64,000 nt of DNA from assembly GCA_936440205.1 (NCBI GenBank), contig OW387145.1, forward strand, positions 29,701,075 through 29,765,074, given 5' to 3'. The stretch is from Lepidonotus clava. Lineage: Eukaryota > Annelida > Polychaeta > Phyllodocida > Polynoidae. Under the pieces are notes generated by a model. It did not search any database. It saw only the letters and a list, made by a program, of their open reading frames with translations, and was not told the origin of the DNA. Numbering within the stretch: position 1 is the stretch's first letter; each line of letters starts with the position of its first letter. Position numbers and translations under genes: made by a program. Shown here piece by piece: positions 1 through 12,415 of this stretch.

Positions 1-895
1 GACATGAATCATTATAATTCATCGAACGTGTCAAAAACGCCAGAAGCCTGGCAGTAAATTAGGCTAAAAAGCTCTCAGCAGAGTGTGTTATTTCCATAAA
101 TTTTCATGTGTCGACACGCGAGCCACCTAATTGGGTTGACAAATATGACAGCATTACTTCATTAACATACCATCTTTGCATAACAATGAACTCCGCCTAA
201 AAGCAGTCATATTCGTTAACAATCAGCAAGGCAGGTAATTGGATTTATTGCAAATAATGAATACGAACACGGGGTAGTACTTTGCCAATATTTCTTGTAA
301 TACATTTTCTTTGACTTGTAGATGAGCGCTACGGCAATGTATGTATGACACGCATTAATATGAGATATTTGGTGGACTTTCTTTTTTTATGGAATGACAC
401 TGCTGAACATGTCAGAATTTAAATTTGAGTAATGACTTTGTCAAACTGCATATAAATTTGTAGGTTGAGTGATGTTAGAGCTTTTTGTAGAAATCATCGC
501 CAATGTATCAGATGAATAATTTCCTTAGAACGCCTTGGTTATTGCTCATTAACACAGAATCCTGATATGTTTTCTTGTCTGATTAATCAGAAATACATAA
601 TGTAATCAGACTGTTGTGCAATATATTTTGTTTTCAATAAATCATTCAGAAAACTTACAGACACATGCATATACTTAATTGATTAATCCACTATGCAGAA
701 TACTTCAAAAAGTAATATATAGAAAGGGTTTTGTATTGCAAAGGAGATTTTGCCAGTTCTGCGCCTATGAAAGAAAGGTAATGGCAATTGGATTATCGTT
801 TTCACTTTGTGTAAACTGATCACTCAATTAGTAGCCCTGATTACTAAAAGGGTTGAACAATACGGACACTTAAATTATGAAAACCAGTTAATTAA
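1..895. other. AT-rich intergenic sequence, no gene seen
   Basis: Unique-looking AT-rich sequence without a credible exon, RNA gene or clear repeat. Confidence 0.6.
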
Positions 896-1050
896 CAGTA
901 ACGGATTTAAAGGAGGTACCTGAGTCGCCCGCACCCCTCCCCCTAAGTTTTGCCAAATATAGATTTCTTTATTGTACAATTTTAGCCTCGAATTTTTACG
1001 TGACTTCCCCTCTCCCCACTTTATTTTCTAAATCTCTGTATCCGTCCCTG
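896..1050. mobile_element. MITE with CAGTAACGGAT/ATCCGTCCCTG ends (hAT-like)
   Basis: The 155-bp element begins CAGTAACGGAT and ends ATCCGTCCCTG, imperfect inverted repeats of the CAGGGRCGGAT type. It is flanked by the 5-bp direct repeat ATTAA (891-895 and 1051-1055). There is no coding capacity. The interior is C/T-rich (CGCCCGCACCCCTCCCCCTAA), as in related elements. The ends are hAT-like, but the duplication is shorter than the usual 8 bp. Confidence 0.75.
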
Positions 1051-4000
1051 ATTAATTCTTTGACCGTTTCCGACATAAACAAAATGTCAAACCGATAGCT
1101 ATATCCCTGCCAAACCTTATAAGTTAAGGTTTATATTGGACGGCTAAATAATGATCCTGCATTCTGTAACACACATAATACATATTCGGAGAATGGTTTA
1201 CAAGATAAAATAGCCCATAAGTGTTGCATCACGTTCACGTCTGGAAATGAAAAGAACCTGGCCGTTAAACTGTTCCACAAAATACAGGCTGACCACAAAA
1301 CTGCTAGCCTATGCACTAATCACCACACTATGACATTTAACTTTGACTAAAAATATTCAAACACTGTTCTAAAGTCGCCACTCCTCCCAGTACAGAATAT
1401 TTGAAAGCAATAAACACAAGGACACACAGACAAGGTGGTGACCATGGGCACATTGAAAACCCATACAAAGTCTATAAAAAGCACCTTGAAGCCACTATGG
1501 ATCGTCTATGGGGGTGCGGAGCCTTTATGGGGAAAATTCTCTCTCCCTTGACCAGTAGTGGATGTGAATATCCCCGTCCTGTCCGTGTACATAAAAGTTT
1601 ATTAGACACTTGGCTTGGACATTGGTGGTGAGACAAAGACGACGGACGCCCTCCAGGGCGTCACCTTAGCTATTTGTATGCATTTCACAGGCCTTATGCT
1701 TTCATGGGACTGTATCTTATACCCTAGGGGGAGGGGGAGGGGTGCTTAGTATAGAAAGGGGTATTGACAGCGTTTCAACGGTGGAGGAGTAGTGACTTTG
1801 AATTGACTTCATTGCTGAAATAAAAGGGCTGCAAAATTACCAGACTGCCCTTCAGGAGAGCTGTAAAATTGTGAATTCTATCATGTTGAATCTGAGTTAC
1901 TTCCATGTCAAACTTTCTGTTTAAAAAACTCTCGAAAATGAATTAGAAGAAATTAATAATAAAAAATTTTTTTACACGAAAAAAGGATAATATCAACGGC
2001 CTCAATCAAGAATCTGAGACACAATTGTCTCTGAGGGAATGCTCTTTGCTTATCTCATCAGTTAGAGAAACTTAAATTGCCTTCATATGAGCTATCCTAT
2101 ATTGAAATGCCCCTATTAGTCAAAGAAATATTGCTGTTTTCGTAAATTTGATGGCAACTGCAGTTGTTCAACCTTAGAACATTATGGGTACACCCATATT
2201 AACACTTTGTTCTTAAGTACCATGACTATACTACAAAAGAACCTCAAGTATCCAAATAGCCTCTATCTAGGCACCAACAAAGCCAAAAACGACTCATTAA
2301 AACCACTAATAAATGACTCGTGCCAAAGGATGTGCTAATTGCCATGGTAACTATATGGCCTGGGGGAGGCGGCATGAAATGTCATGACCGTATCTATATA
2401 TTATACTGAGAACCTCAATTATCATGTCACTGCTGCATGTGAAACTCTGCACAGCTGCAGATGACCTCACAATCATGTTTTTCAATGGCCAGATTATTAG
2501 CAATGTTCATTATAGGTCTGTCCTTCACGTTTAACAAACGCCTTCAGATTAGCTTAAGAAAAAAATAATCACCATACATTTAGGGGAAATTATGAAGTTA
2601 CATAAGCCTACCACGTAAATCAATTCTCCCGACCAGGGATAGACAAATTTTCTTCAATTTACCTGCAGGTCAGGCCAGTTCGAAATACATACTGGCTGAT
2701 ATGCTGACAAGGCTTAAGCATAATAACACACTTCCATTAATCATGGAAATATCTGTGGCTTTATATAATAGACAACAGTTACTACCTTTAATATTTTTCA
2801 GTTGGTGTATCTATATATTCAGTATTTACTGAGGTGAATTAAGAAATCCAATACAGATAAATGTCGCAAATATTTGCATACTTCCAATAGTTTTGCTTGT
2901 AAATTTGTCGACAGAATTAGCCCAAATTAACTTACAGGTAGCTGAAATACTGGAAATCAACTATCCGTGGTAGGGAGAATTAAATAATACACAAAGGCAA
3001 TAAGGCAGTAAGGTAGCGGAAGATAAAGGTACAATCAAAGGCCCCAATCTACTTTAATAGTCAAGCCGCCTAGTAAAGAGCCCTTTGAAAATGTCGGTCA
3101 ATGTATGCTTTTAAAATGATTGGTCGTAATTCTGTAAAGGCATTTGGAGCTCTAATGAGTAAGACGACTTTGGGGTCTCAGAAGGTGTCCAATTAAAAGC
3201 TCATCAGCAATTTCAGAGACACCTTAAGGCCGGTATTTATAGGCGTTGGCAGTGACCTTACCCAGGGCAAGTGACATACTTTGGTATAACATTCGGTAGA
3301 TTCTATAGAGTAGTTTATTTTGCACGTATTCGAATATGTAATGTTGGACTGTTACGATGGAAAATAAAAAAGTCATCCTATATATTTTAGGAATAATTAA
3401 TTATAGTTATTTTGAAGGGAAATGACTATTAAGGTCTTCCTGTTGGAGAGCGCGTTAATTATGTTACGAATATTAGCTAATAATATGATTTCTTTAGAAT
3501 CCATGTATATCAGAATATTCGTGAATGTCATATTACATGTATTTTTCATTATATATAGGCCTATGTCGACCAACGGATGGGGCTAAGTACCTCTAATTTC
3601 ATCTCTCAAATGATGTTATGTTTTGATAGCAATAGACTTTGGACATACCTGGTTTTTAAAAAGAATCCACTTCAGTAAGGCGTATTGAAGTGTCGGAATT
3701 TTCTCTGTCGGAATAATTCAAATAGATTGATTATTTTAGCATCAGCATCTTTAAGTTAGAGCAGAGGACAATGCTATTGAATCGATCAGGGGATTTCCCT
3801 ATTATTACCCCTTTATGCTTTAGCACCCCGATATAGCAGGTCTCAAAGCGCCAGGCCCCAGGTCCGTTAATTGGTGCCTTTGTCGGGCTTACCTTTTACA
3901 GGTGGGCAGGCCGGGGGCCTACTCAGGTGTGCTGGGTTCTAATTACCCCAGGTAAGATGACGTAAAGGTGTGAGCCAACAGATGGGGGGTCACCACCTAG

Positions 4001-7000
4001 AGGTCCTAATTAGACCCGATCACCAGCCAGTCGCCACCGCCCGACGACAGCCTATTAAGGCACAATTGCATGGTACGATTTTTTACTTGCGATTTTTTAC
4101 TGTTTTCACTTAAATTCCAATCGATTTTTGTCCCTTTCAATTCAGCTCATCGTGTAAGGAAAATATGGTGTTCACATTTCAAGACCTCATGTATTTTGAA
4201 CCCATAGGAACACGTTCACATCTTAAATGCAAATTGTTACATATGGTATTGGAATCGCAAGCAATCGGGATAAGAAAATCGCTGCATGCATCCTGGGCCA
4301 CATGATGACCGAAGACAGGGACTTTATAGGTTCGGGCTTCAAAGAATGGGACTCCCATTAAAGGTGTTTTTTCATGGGCGCTATACTTTTGATGTGAAGA
4401 TAAAAGAAACTCATCAGGAAGTAATATTCCCTCCGGACATGCCACCAAATAAGGGGACAGTGGAGGTGGAAACAACAGCAGTTGTTTTATGACTATGATG
4501 AGTGAAGTAACAAAGAAGAACTGTGTGGGTGGGCCTATCTACGGCTGCTAGTTTCGAAATAACTAGGTAATCATTATAAAAGGGAAATAAGGAACTATCA
4601 GATTATATAAAACCTAAAAGCAGAAAGAACGTAGCAGAGTTTAAATGGTTGAGGTAGCTATTAGGTTTGTTTAAGATTAAATACTTCTCTGAAGAAGGAA
4701 ATGGATGCTATTTAGGTCTGTGTGATATAATGGGGAAAAAAACATTAATGGGATGCCTAAGGGAAGGAAAGTCACAGAAAGGATTAAGTCGAGTATAGGT
4801 GGTAGGGATTAGGAACTGATGAGGTAATATGAAGATTAGTAGAGTACTCTGGAGGTGCAGGAACAGTTAGCGGTCCGAATCAATTGGTTTAAGATTAGCA
4901 GGAGTGGAAAGACATGTTGTTTAGGACATGTGGATTGAGACTAAGAAGCTGCTGAAAGAAAGACGGATTGAAAAGGAAAAGGGCACATGTATTTATAGTC
5001 CTGATTTGTCCGCTGGGAAGGCGTCCATAGCTCTTGTCCTTGCTTATTAGAAAGTAGAATGACTTTAAAGTTACAGAGGGAAGAAAGTCAATGTCCTGTC
5101 TGTTTATTTTAGTGGATGCAAGGTCTTTGACCAAACAGCAGTTAATAAATGGTTGTTTTCAAAATAAATACACCTTATTGGTGATACAGGACTGGTTATT
5201 ATCTCCATTGACAATATGCATATTATGTATGCTTTAATTTTGTATTGTTTTAAAGCCCAACGTCATACCTAGATTTAGATTTATCCATTGGAAAGACTTG
5301 GACTATTGTTTTTGGATCTAGCATCAAACAAAAGCCTCATACCTTAACAATATAATGTAAACAAAAAAGAGGAGGGAATCGACCTGTGTGATATTAAAGC
5401 AATGAAAGTGAGAATTAGAATTCCAAAACTATCTGTTACCTGATATTCAAACAATCATAAAGAAAGATGGTTTGAGCGAAAACAGAGCCAAACTTTTCCT
5501 TTCACCCAGCAACGCTTTTGATTTCGCTATATCTTTGTTACTTATACCAATTTTCAGTTCCCAATGGCTCTGACTGTAGACTCTTAGCTCATTTTCAAAG
5601 GACAAAATATTACCTTCATTAGAGGATAATAAGAGTTACATTGATCTAAAGCAAGAAGGTTAATAGGTAGGACAAGTAGCCAAGAAAATGGTATATATAT
5701 AGAGGTGATCACTAGTTGGACATTTTTACGCTTACATCATGGCGGAAGTCAGAGGACGGGTGGTGACCAGGTGCAAGTTGTATACGGCTACACCACATGT
5801 AATCCGTTGTAACCATAGACACTCCACCTGGTGGCCATCGTCTCGTCCTGAGGTCCTGTTTACCGAGGAGACGACTTGTTGATACCTGGACATAAAGAAA
5901 GGGGCAATCCTATCTCACCAGGGCTTGGGAAACTCTCACCAAATTTACTCCACCAGTGTAATCTATTCTCTAATTCGTTCCCAAACGAACCTGGGCCAGC
6001 AGGTCCGACAATAACAAATAAACGTTGTAAAGTTTGAAATGAAGCACTGATTAACATTTAACTGACCTGAAGAAGCTAAAACACTTCAGGCCTTGAAAGG
6101 GAAATAGGTGAGGTAGATTCTGAATTACAGCACAGATTTACTTTTGAGTAAATAGAATAGGCAATTAGACCTATTAATGTATGAAACCAAGAGGAAGGAT
6201 TATTGGTAAAGAAATTTAAATGTCGTCACATATTTACACTGTTACATATCACATTGATTGAAATACATGATTCAATGTAATGTCTAAATAACTTACAATT
6301 TGTAACTGCTCAGTTCAAATGTTCCTCCGTTCAGTACTATAGAACTAAGAAAATAGAAAATTTATCAAGATTGCCTAGGTCTATGCTTGCGTTGGACAAC
6401 AGAAAATTACAATCCTTTTTTAAAGTCTGAAAAGCATTATACAGGTGAGACTTGCATAAAAACCCTCCATCTTCGCCCTCAAACGTATGTCATGGCTGGG
6501 GTCTGGGAATTTTCTAGATGCGAATGTAAACACATTTCTTGTCAAAGTTAATTTTGGGCCGCATCAGATCCGTACAAAGTCCCTGGTTAAGCTGTCACCG
6601 ATACTTCAGACTGTGATGTGTATTCTGCGTTTCTTCCTGTCTGGTCGTATACCTAATTTTCTATTTCAATCCAGACACAAAAGAAGCTCTGTCGGCGGCC
6701 AGTCTACAAAACACTTAAAGAAGTAGTCCTGCCATTCTGATTGGATATCGCAAACCACGTGACCCAGAGGCTGCGCTGTACTTTTTAAATTTGTTGTCGT
6801 TGTCCGCGGCAGTTTTTTCTGTTCTCCCGTACGTCAGATAGAATATTAAAGGGATCAAAGAAACATGGGTTGACCAAATCTTTTCGTTATCCAGTCTCTA
6901 AAAGTTAGTATGTTGTAATTATTATTTCAATAACTGTATTGAATCTATCGTTCTTCTATCAATATATCCATTGAGGCGTTTACATTACCATATCACTAGG

Positions 7001-8026
7001 GACGGATCAAGGGGTGGCGCATGGGGCGTGCTCCCCACTTTTGGTGCCGGGACCTTTTTTTAATATAGGCGCCCCCTCCCCTTCACTGCAAGATTATCCT
7101 AGCACATTGGATCAATTGTATGTATAAAGAATGTTAGTTTGATGCGCTAACAAAATGTTGAAATAAGCATACTTGTATAATTGCATAACATGGGACGTAG
7201 GCTATGTCAGCCTCCAACATAATAAGGAGCTTATTGTATAGCGATGCTATACAAAATAAAACGCATTATAGATCATGCACTCAATAATACTGAAATGCAT
7301 GATTCAAGTAGGTGCATATATAATATACGCGGTCATTCATTGAGTTGGCATAAAGTCAGAATCTTAGATCACCTAGAATCAGTCCAATCTGACATCACAA
7401 AGAATATGCTGACGTCAGCCTTTGATTCCTATTACTTCCTCGGATTTCGGTCGATGTAGATTAAGCTCTACAATGAAAGATTGAAGTTGACTGTCATGCC
7501 TTTGCCTGAGCACTTTTCATTGAGTGAAGATTATGTAAATTCTCTAACACGGCACTGCTGATGATCAAAGAATATTCAGCCAAGGCAATTCAATTTAAGA
7601 AATCACCATAGGACATTTAATCAATGAACACGTGAAGGGTGCTAATGGGAAGGATGTCAAGATTCAGATTTTAAGTGCTATGTTTCAATGCTTATCTTTC
7701 TTTCAGTCCAACAAGTACAGCCATAAGACATTGTCTGTACGTGTTGGTCCTAGTCAATGTAGACTGTAGACTGCAAAACCCTACGTGTTAGCGACAAAAT
7801 TATGAAGAGTAAAACATTTATGTCTATACACATCGGCATATCTCATAATTATGTGTATGTGTATACTTAAATGCTAAAATTTCTAAGTAGTTGTATGTGA
7901 ATATGCTATCTTTGGACTATCTCTTAATGCATTTCTTTTTACATTGACTTCACAATGTAAGTCACCAGAAACTTTTAGATTAATTTGAAAATCTTTGTTA
8001 GAAGAATTCATGCTCAAATGCATTAA
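1051..8026. other. Intergenic sequence, no supported gene
   Basis: Mostly AT-rich. A more GC-balanced patch at 3815-4060 has several TAATTA/TAATTG homeodomain cores and CAGGTG/CAGGTAAG segments and could be a regulatory element. Overlapping short frames at 4179-4492 and a frame at 6057-5860 (minus, containing VIVGPAGPGSFGNE) have no match I can name. A 47-codon ATG frame starts at 5739 (ATGGCGGAAGTC). I call none of them genes. Confidence 0.5.
6995..7090. mobile_element. Partial MITE of the CAGGGRCGGAT family
   Basis: CTAGGGACGGATCAAGGGG at about 6996 matches the left end of the family seen at 896 and 12105, followed by the same G-rich then C-rich pattern (GGGGCGTGCTCCCC, GCGCCCCCTCCCC). I find no matching right end, so the copy is truncated or diverged and its right limit is approximate. 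Confidence 0.4.
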
Positions 8027-8292
8027 TTAAGGCCTTGTGCAGACTTGGTCAAGTGATCACATTTTGGTGATCACCATGTGGTGATCAAGACCACGTGGCT
8101 CTGGAATAAATCAAAATATATAGATTCTTATTGTTGATAATTGCCAAATATTAGTCAGTGATCTATTTCTAGTAATTGAAGCAGAAAACAATATTTCAAA
8201 TTCATTTGAATATTGAATAATGATTGCTATAATTCGATCACCAATATGGCTGCCATTTTGGGTGTTGTGAGGTCATCTGCACAACGTTTATA
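8027..8292. mobile_element. MITE with TATARAC-TTGTGCAGA ends, copy A
   Basis: Left end TTAAGGCCTTGTGCAGAC and right end ATCTGCACAACGTTTATA are inverted repeats. Just inside lie GTGATCAC/GGTGATCACCATGTGGTGATCA on the left and CGATCACCAATATGGCTGCCATTTTGG on the right. Copy B at 58902 has the same parts in opposite orientation, which proves a dispersed family. There is no coding capacity (266 bp). The ends suggest a TA duplication as in Tc1/mariner, which I infer from copy B. Confidence 0.75.
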
Positions 8293-11200
8293 CAGTAAAT
8301 TATGAAAAATTAAATCATAACAATGCTCTTATAGAAAAATATATGACATACACAGCATAATATTTTCGTGTTGTTACAACATTATAAATGATATAAATGA
8401 TATAGAAACATTATTCAAAAAAAGGAAACTATTGGCTTCAGATTAACAGCTATGGCATGGAATGGTATTGTTTAATGTTCAGCTACAAGTGAATTTCATC
8501 ATAGAAATAAAGAGGAATGAATTCTGAATCCATTACCATGTCCTGTGTCCATTAACAGAGGTATACACACGAAGAACCAAATGAGCCTTTAGTAATATCT
8601 CGACCGCATTTTTTGAAATGCCTCTGAATGATGTGGCAATTTTCTGGATTGAAAATGTACTTTTCTGCATAACATCAAGATCCCCAGATACGAAAAATGT
8701 TCTATACCTGTAGCTATAGCTAAAGCCTATAGAACAGGATTTACACTCTGCCCTGTACATAAACTCTAGAGTTCTAGACACCCCCTGCACCCCCGGGTAT
8801 ACAGTGCACCACGTCAGCTCCTATCCACGTCACACAGTTGTTGTTGTGGCGGTAGACCGGTGAAGCAACAGCCAAACCACGGATGGCACCCTTTCGTTTT
8901 AGTCAGTCTATGTCCCTGGGTGTCATGAGTTTGAATCAACAAAAGAGGCAAACAGTAAAAAAATCGTTAATGGAGGGTCCCTGGACACCCATCAATGCCA
9001 CATTGCCGACTGCCCTCCATGGTGCCATTATAAACTCCCCCTGTGACTTCTCCTCCCGCCCAGGCTGGATGCTTGTAGAGGCTGACGTGAATTCTAAGGG
9101 GTAGTAGGAAAACAGGATTTTTTGCTACAAGAGGAGAAAAAACACAGTCCTTGCCTTCATTTCCAAAACAAGCACCCACACGGTCCCCCATATATCATCT
9201 GGGCACTAATGCTCCCTGTCAAAAATACACTGAGTTGGAATCACAGGGAGAGCCTCATGACTTCTGGGGTCTGGGATTGGAACCTTGCTGGATGTGCTTC
9301 TTTTTGTTAGTTTTAATTCTATCTTTTCTAGATAAAAGAAGTGTTGTCATAGTGAGGAATAGCTTTCTATTGGCTTTACTTATAGCTAGAGGCACAGTCA
9401 GTTGGCTGTTTTTATAGGGATGGACAAAAGTAATAGGTCACTGCCAAAGATAGTTGCACCTCATGAAATAATCAATTTATTTTACTGCCGTTATTTGCAC
9501 AGGAATCCCTGCCTCGATGGGGGGCACAGAAGAAGGCTTTAACTATTATTGGACGGTCTCAGATTTGAAAGGTTACCCAGTATGGTCTATGGGGGTTCAT
9601 TTGCTTTTTTTTTGGTTATCTATGGAGATTTCTTTCAACCTCGATCCTCCCATTTGCTGCCTTCTCCTTTCGTTTTTTTTCCTTGTGGGGGGCGCAATCC
9701 CTCTTTACAATACATAGGCCTATATACTATACGATGATACATGCAAATGAGGCTGAAGTGTATCTCTCATCATACATAGACCTATGCCTAGGGATTTATA
9801 CATATCATATGTTTTGGCGGTGGTGTTTAAACCAGTTACCTGTAGGATCAAAGTTCTTTGTAAGTTTTGTAATGATATTCCCTACCCGCCGCTGGCCACG
9901 TTTTTCTCTGTGGATTTAACAATGTCTGCTTTTTGACCATTCCCTCCCAGCAAATTTCAACAAGTTCGTGGGCAGACCTATATCGATATAGGGACACATG
10001 TGTACTTAAATGCCATGCATGATACCTTGGTGTACTCGTTCTAACCCTCAGTAAAAGGTCACCAGGTTTATAATATATCATATGTAGGCACGGAGTGCCC
10101 ACGTCGGTGCTCTTTGCTAAGGATCATGAATGAACAGGGTCACATACATGTCTCAGCCCTGGGCGTCTTCACGTCGACTTTAAAACATGGACACCTGGAT
10201 CTGTCCAACGCCGTAAATTACAGACTTACAAGGAGAGCCCACATTCACGTATTGTCCCCTTCCTTTCAATGCCCTCACGATCATTTGACCTGGTCACGTC
10301 GGGTTGGGACCATCCACGTTGACAGGGGTTGAAATCTGCCTTGAAAGAGGGCTTAGTTACAAGTGGAAAAAGCCCCGGGATGACACAGATCAACAATAAC
10401 GGCCATTGGCGCCTTTGGCATGCAGCATGTTTGGCAGACGACTTTGAAACAGGTTCCCGCCCTTTTACTGTGAAGCGGAAGGCCTTCGGCTGAAGTCGCT
10501 GTGTGGATTTAGCCTGTTGGTCGTGTGGCTTAAGGCCATGCTTTGAGATCATGTACCTGTGGAGGTGACCTGGAGGACAGGTGACCACTTGGGGAGCCTC
10601 ACCTGTGTACTCACCTTTAAACTCCAGTGTGTATCCACCCACACAACTACCTGAACTAATTGGCAAAGAGCTATATCATATACCGTTTTCTATCAGCTGG
10701 TTTTCAGCCACGAGAGATTGCTAAACATGTCTTGTTTCAAATTCATTTTATTAAAATGAAGATTTTATTCTGAAATGGTTTTGGGGGGTTTTTAGCTAAA
10801 ACGCATCCTTGTGAATATGGGATGTACATAATTTGCAATTTGATACGTAAGGGATTGATTCAGCACTGAAATAAAAATGTCCATGCACGGATTGCGAAGA
10901 AAAATCAATGGTTCCAAATGTTCCCTGATATCATATAGATACATAAGTTCTATGCTAACATAAATCATTCATGACACAATTATAATTAGATCTATGTTGG
11001 AGATACATATTCGAGTCAAGCATAATAATTATGTCCTCCTATATGCTTAGTACTTCTGTATGCTTAGTAAGCATGTCGTGTATCTATGATGGTTGACCCA
11101 TTGGAGTTAACATGATAATTTCTGTTTAAATCACATACATTTACGTAATATGTTTTACGTCATTCATCAGTTTACATAAAATCTTAATTGACTCTATATA

Positions 11201-12039
11201 ATTTACATAAAAAGGGGAACTTTTCAGCCTCAGGATTCGACATAATATATAGCAAAATGGCGTTACTGTAAAAGCCCATGATATATATTTTGCATGCAGA
11301 CGATGTACAAATTCCAACTTCTCTTTTTTGTGAGTTCGTGGGAGGGCATACCCTGTTTTTGATCTCGCCTGGTAAGTTCATAAACGAATCCATTCAGTGG
11401 CAGGTTTGGGGGCGGTCTTCGCGAACCTTGGTTTTATCAAAGACCTTATTTATCAATAGGCAGTGCAAAAATTGTAAATCAAAGAAGTCGATTTCCATCA
11501 TTTCACGTTGAATTAGAATAAAAGGCTGCTTTAAAATGTACAGGCCTCCTTTTGCAGAAGATTAATGAGTTAATCTTGCATCACCAGATCGTCCCACAAA
11601 CAAGAAATCGTGATCGTACTGGTGATAAGTTAATTTCTTTTTCATCTGTTTGGCAATAGATAAATGACTTCGCACTGTTTTGATAAAACGTTAATCGTTT
11701 TTTCAGAGTATTCCCCTTTGAACTAGTACGTACGTGGGGGTGGAGTGACTTTGCCTATGTGTAGGTACAACAATGGGTCCCATTTGAATGGCTTTACTTT
11801 TAGTAAAATATACCCACATAATGAAGGTGTATATGCCTAAACTGAGATTTATAGTTGATTAGCATATATATTCAGGTACCTCTTCAAACTTCAATCTGAT
11901 GCCAAGTTCATTCAAAATAATTAGAATAAGAGCTCATTCCAATTCGTTTACTACCGGAAAAAAGCCTATTTCCACTTTTGTGTACTTCCATCCGAGCATG
12001 TTCACACCATGGTCCCCCCCCCCCCAAGCTCTCCAGGGG
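8293..12039. other. Intergenic sequence, no supported gene
   Basis: Several overlapping short frames at 8880-9920 and a 146-codon minus frame at 10666-10226 lack any recognisable domain. The 10120-10660 patch is GC-richer and repeat-free, so it may be a conserved non-coding element. Confidence 0.5.
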
Positions 12040-12104
12040 ACAACCTAGTCACACATACATACATACATACAATCATACATGCATATATATGTGCATACAT
12101 ACAT
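12040..12104. repeat. CATA-rich microsatellite, left part
   Basis: Degenerate ACATACAT repeats run up to the MITE at 12105 and resume after it, so the MITE appears to have inserted into the microsatellite. Confidence 0.8.
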
Positions 12105-12235
12105 CAGGGGCGGATCTTGGGGGATGGGGGTGGGGGGTCCAGGGGGGCATACGCTCGAATGCACACAGGTTTAGTACTTAGCCTTTATCTTTTTGCTGCC
12201 CCCCCCCCCTTTAGAAAATCATGTATCCGCCCCTG
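12105..12235. mobile_element. MITE with CAGGGGCGGATC ends (hAT-like)
   Basis: The 131-bp element begins CAGGGGCGGATC and ends TATCCGCCCCTG. It is flanked by TACAT on both sides (12100-12104, 12236-12240), though the host sequence is CATA-rich, so the duplication could be partly chance. The interior is a G-rich left part and a C10 run on the right. The ends are nearly identical to those at 896-1050, so this is the same family and a younger-looking copy. Confidence 0.8.
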
Positions 12236-12282
12236 TACATGAATACAAATATACATTAATATATTGATGCATGTAAACATGA

Positions 12283-12415
12283 ATATACCTACATACCTAC
12301 ATACCAACAACCCAACATACCTACCTACCTACCTACCTACCTACCTACCTACCTACCTACCTACATACATACATACATACATACATACATACATACATAC
12401 ATACACTATATGCAT
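12283..12415. repeat. Compound microsatellite (CTAC)n-(CATA)n
   Basis: About 12 copies of CTAC (12317-12363) switch to about 11 copies of CATA (12364-12406), with degenerate CATAC and TGCA units on both sides. A pure array of this kind is usually length-polymorphic. Confidence 0.95.

Noticed and set aside
4179-4492. Overlapping frames on both strands (98 and 68 codons)
   Set aside because: Look faintly protein-like but match nothing I can name; no splice sites tie them to other exons.
5739-6057. ATGGCGGAAG start with 47 codons, and a nearby minus frame with VIVGPAGPGSFG resembling a P-loop
   Set aside because: The P-loop lacks the conserved Lys/Ser-Thr (GKS/T), and neither frame extends into a domain.
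10226-10666. 146-codon minus-strand frame
   Set aside because: No domain or family resemblance and no exon-like borders.
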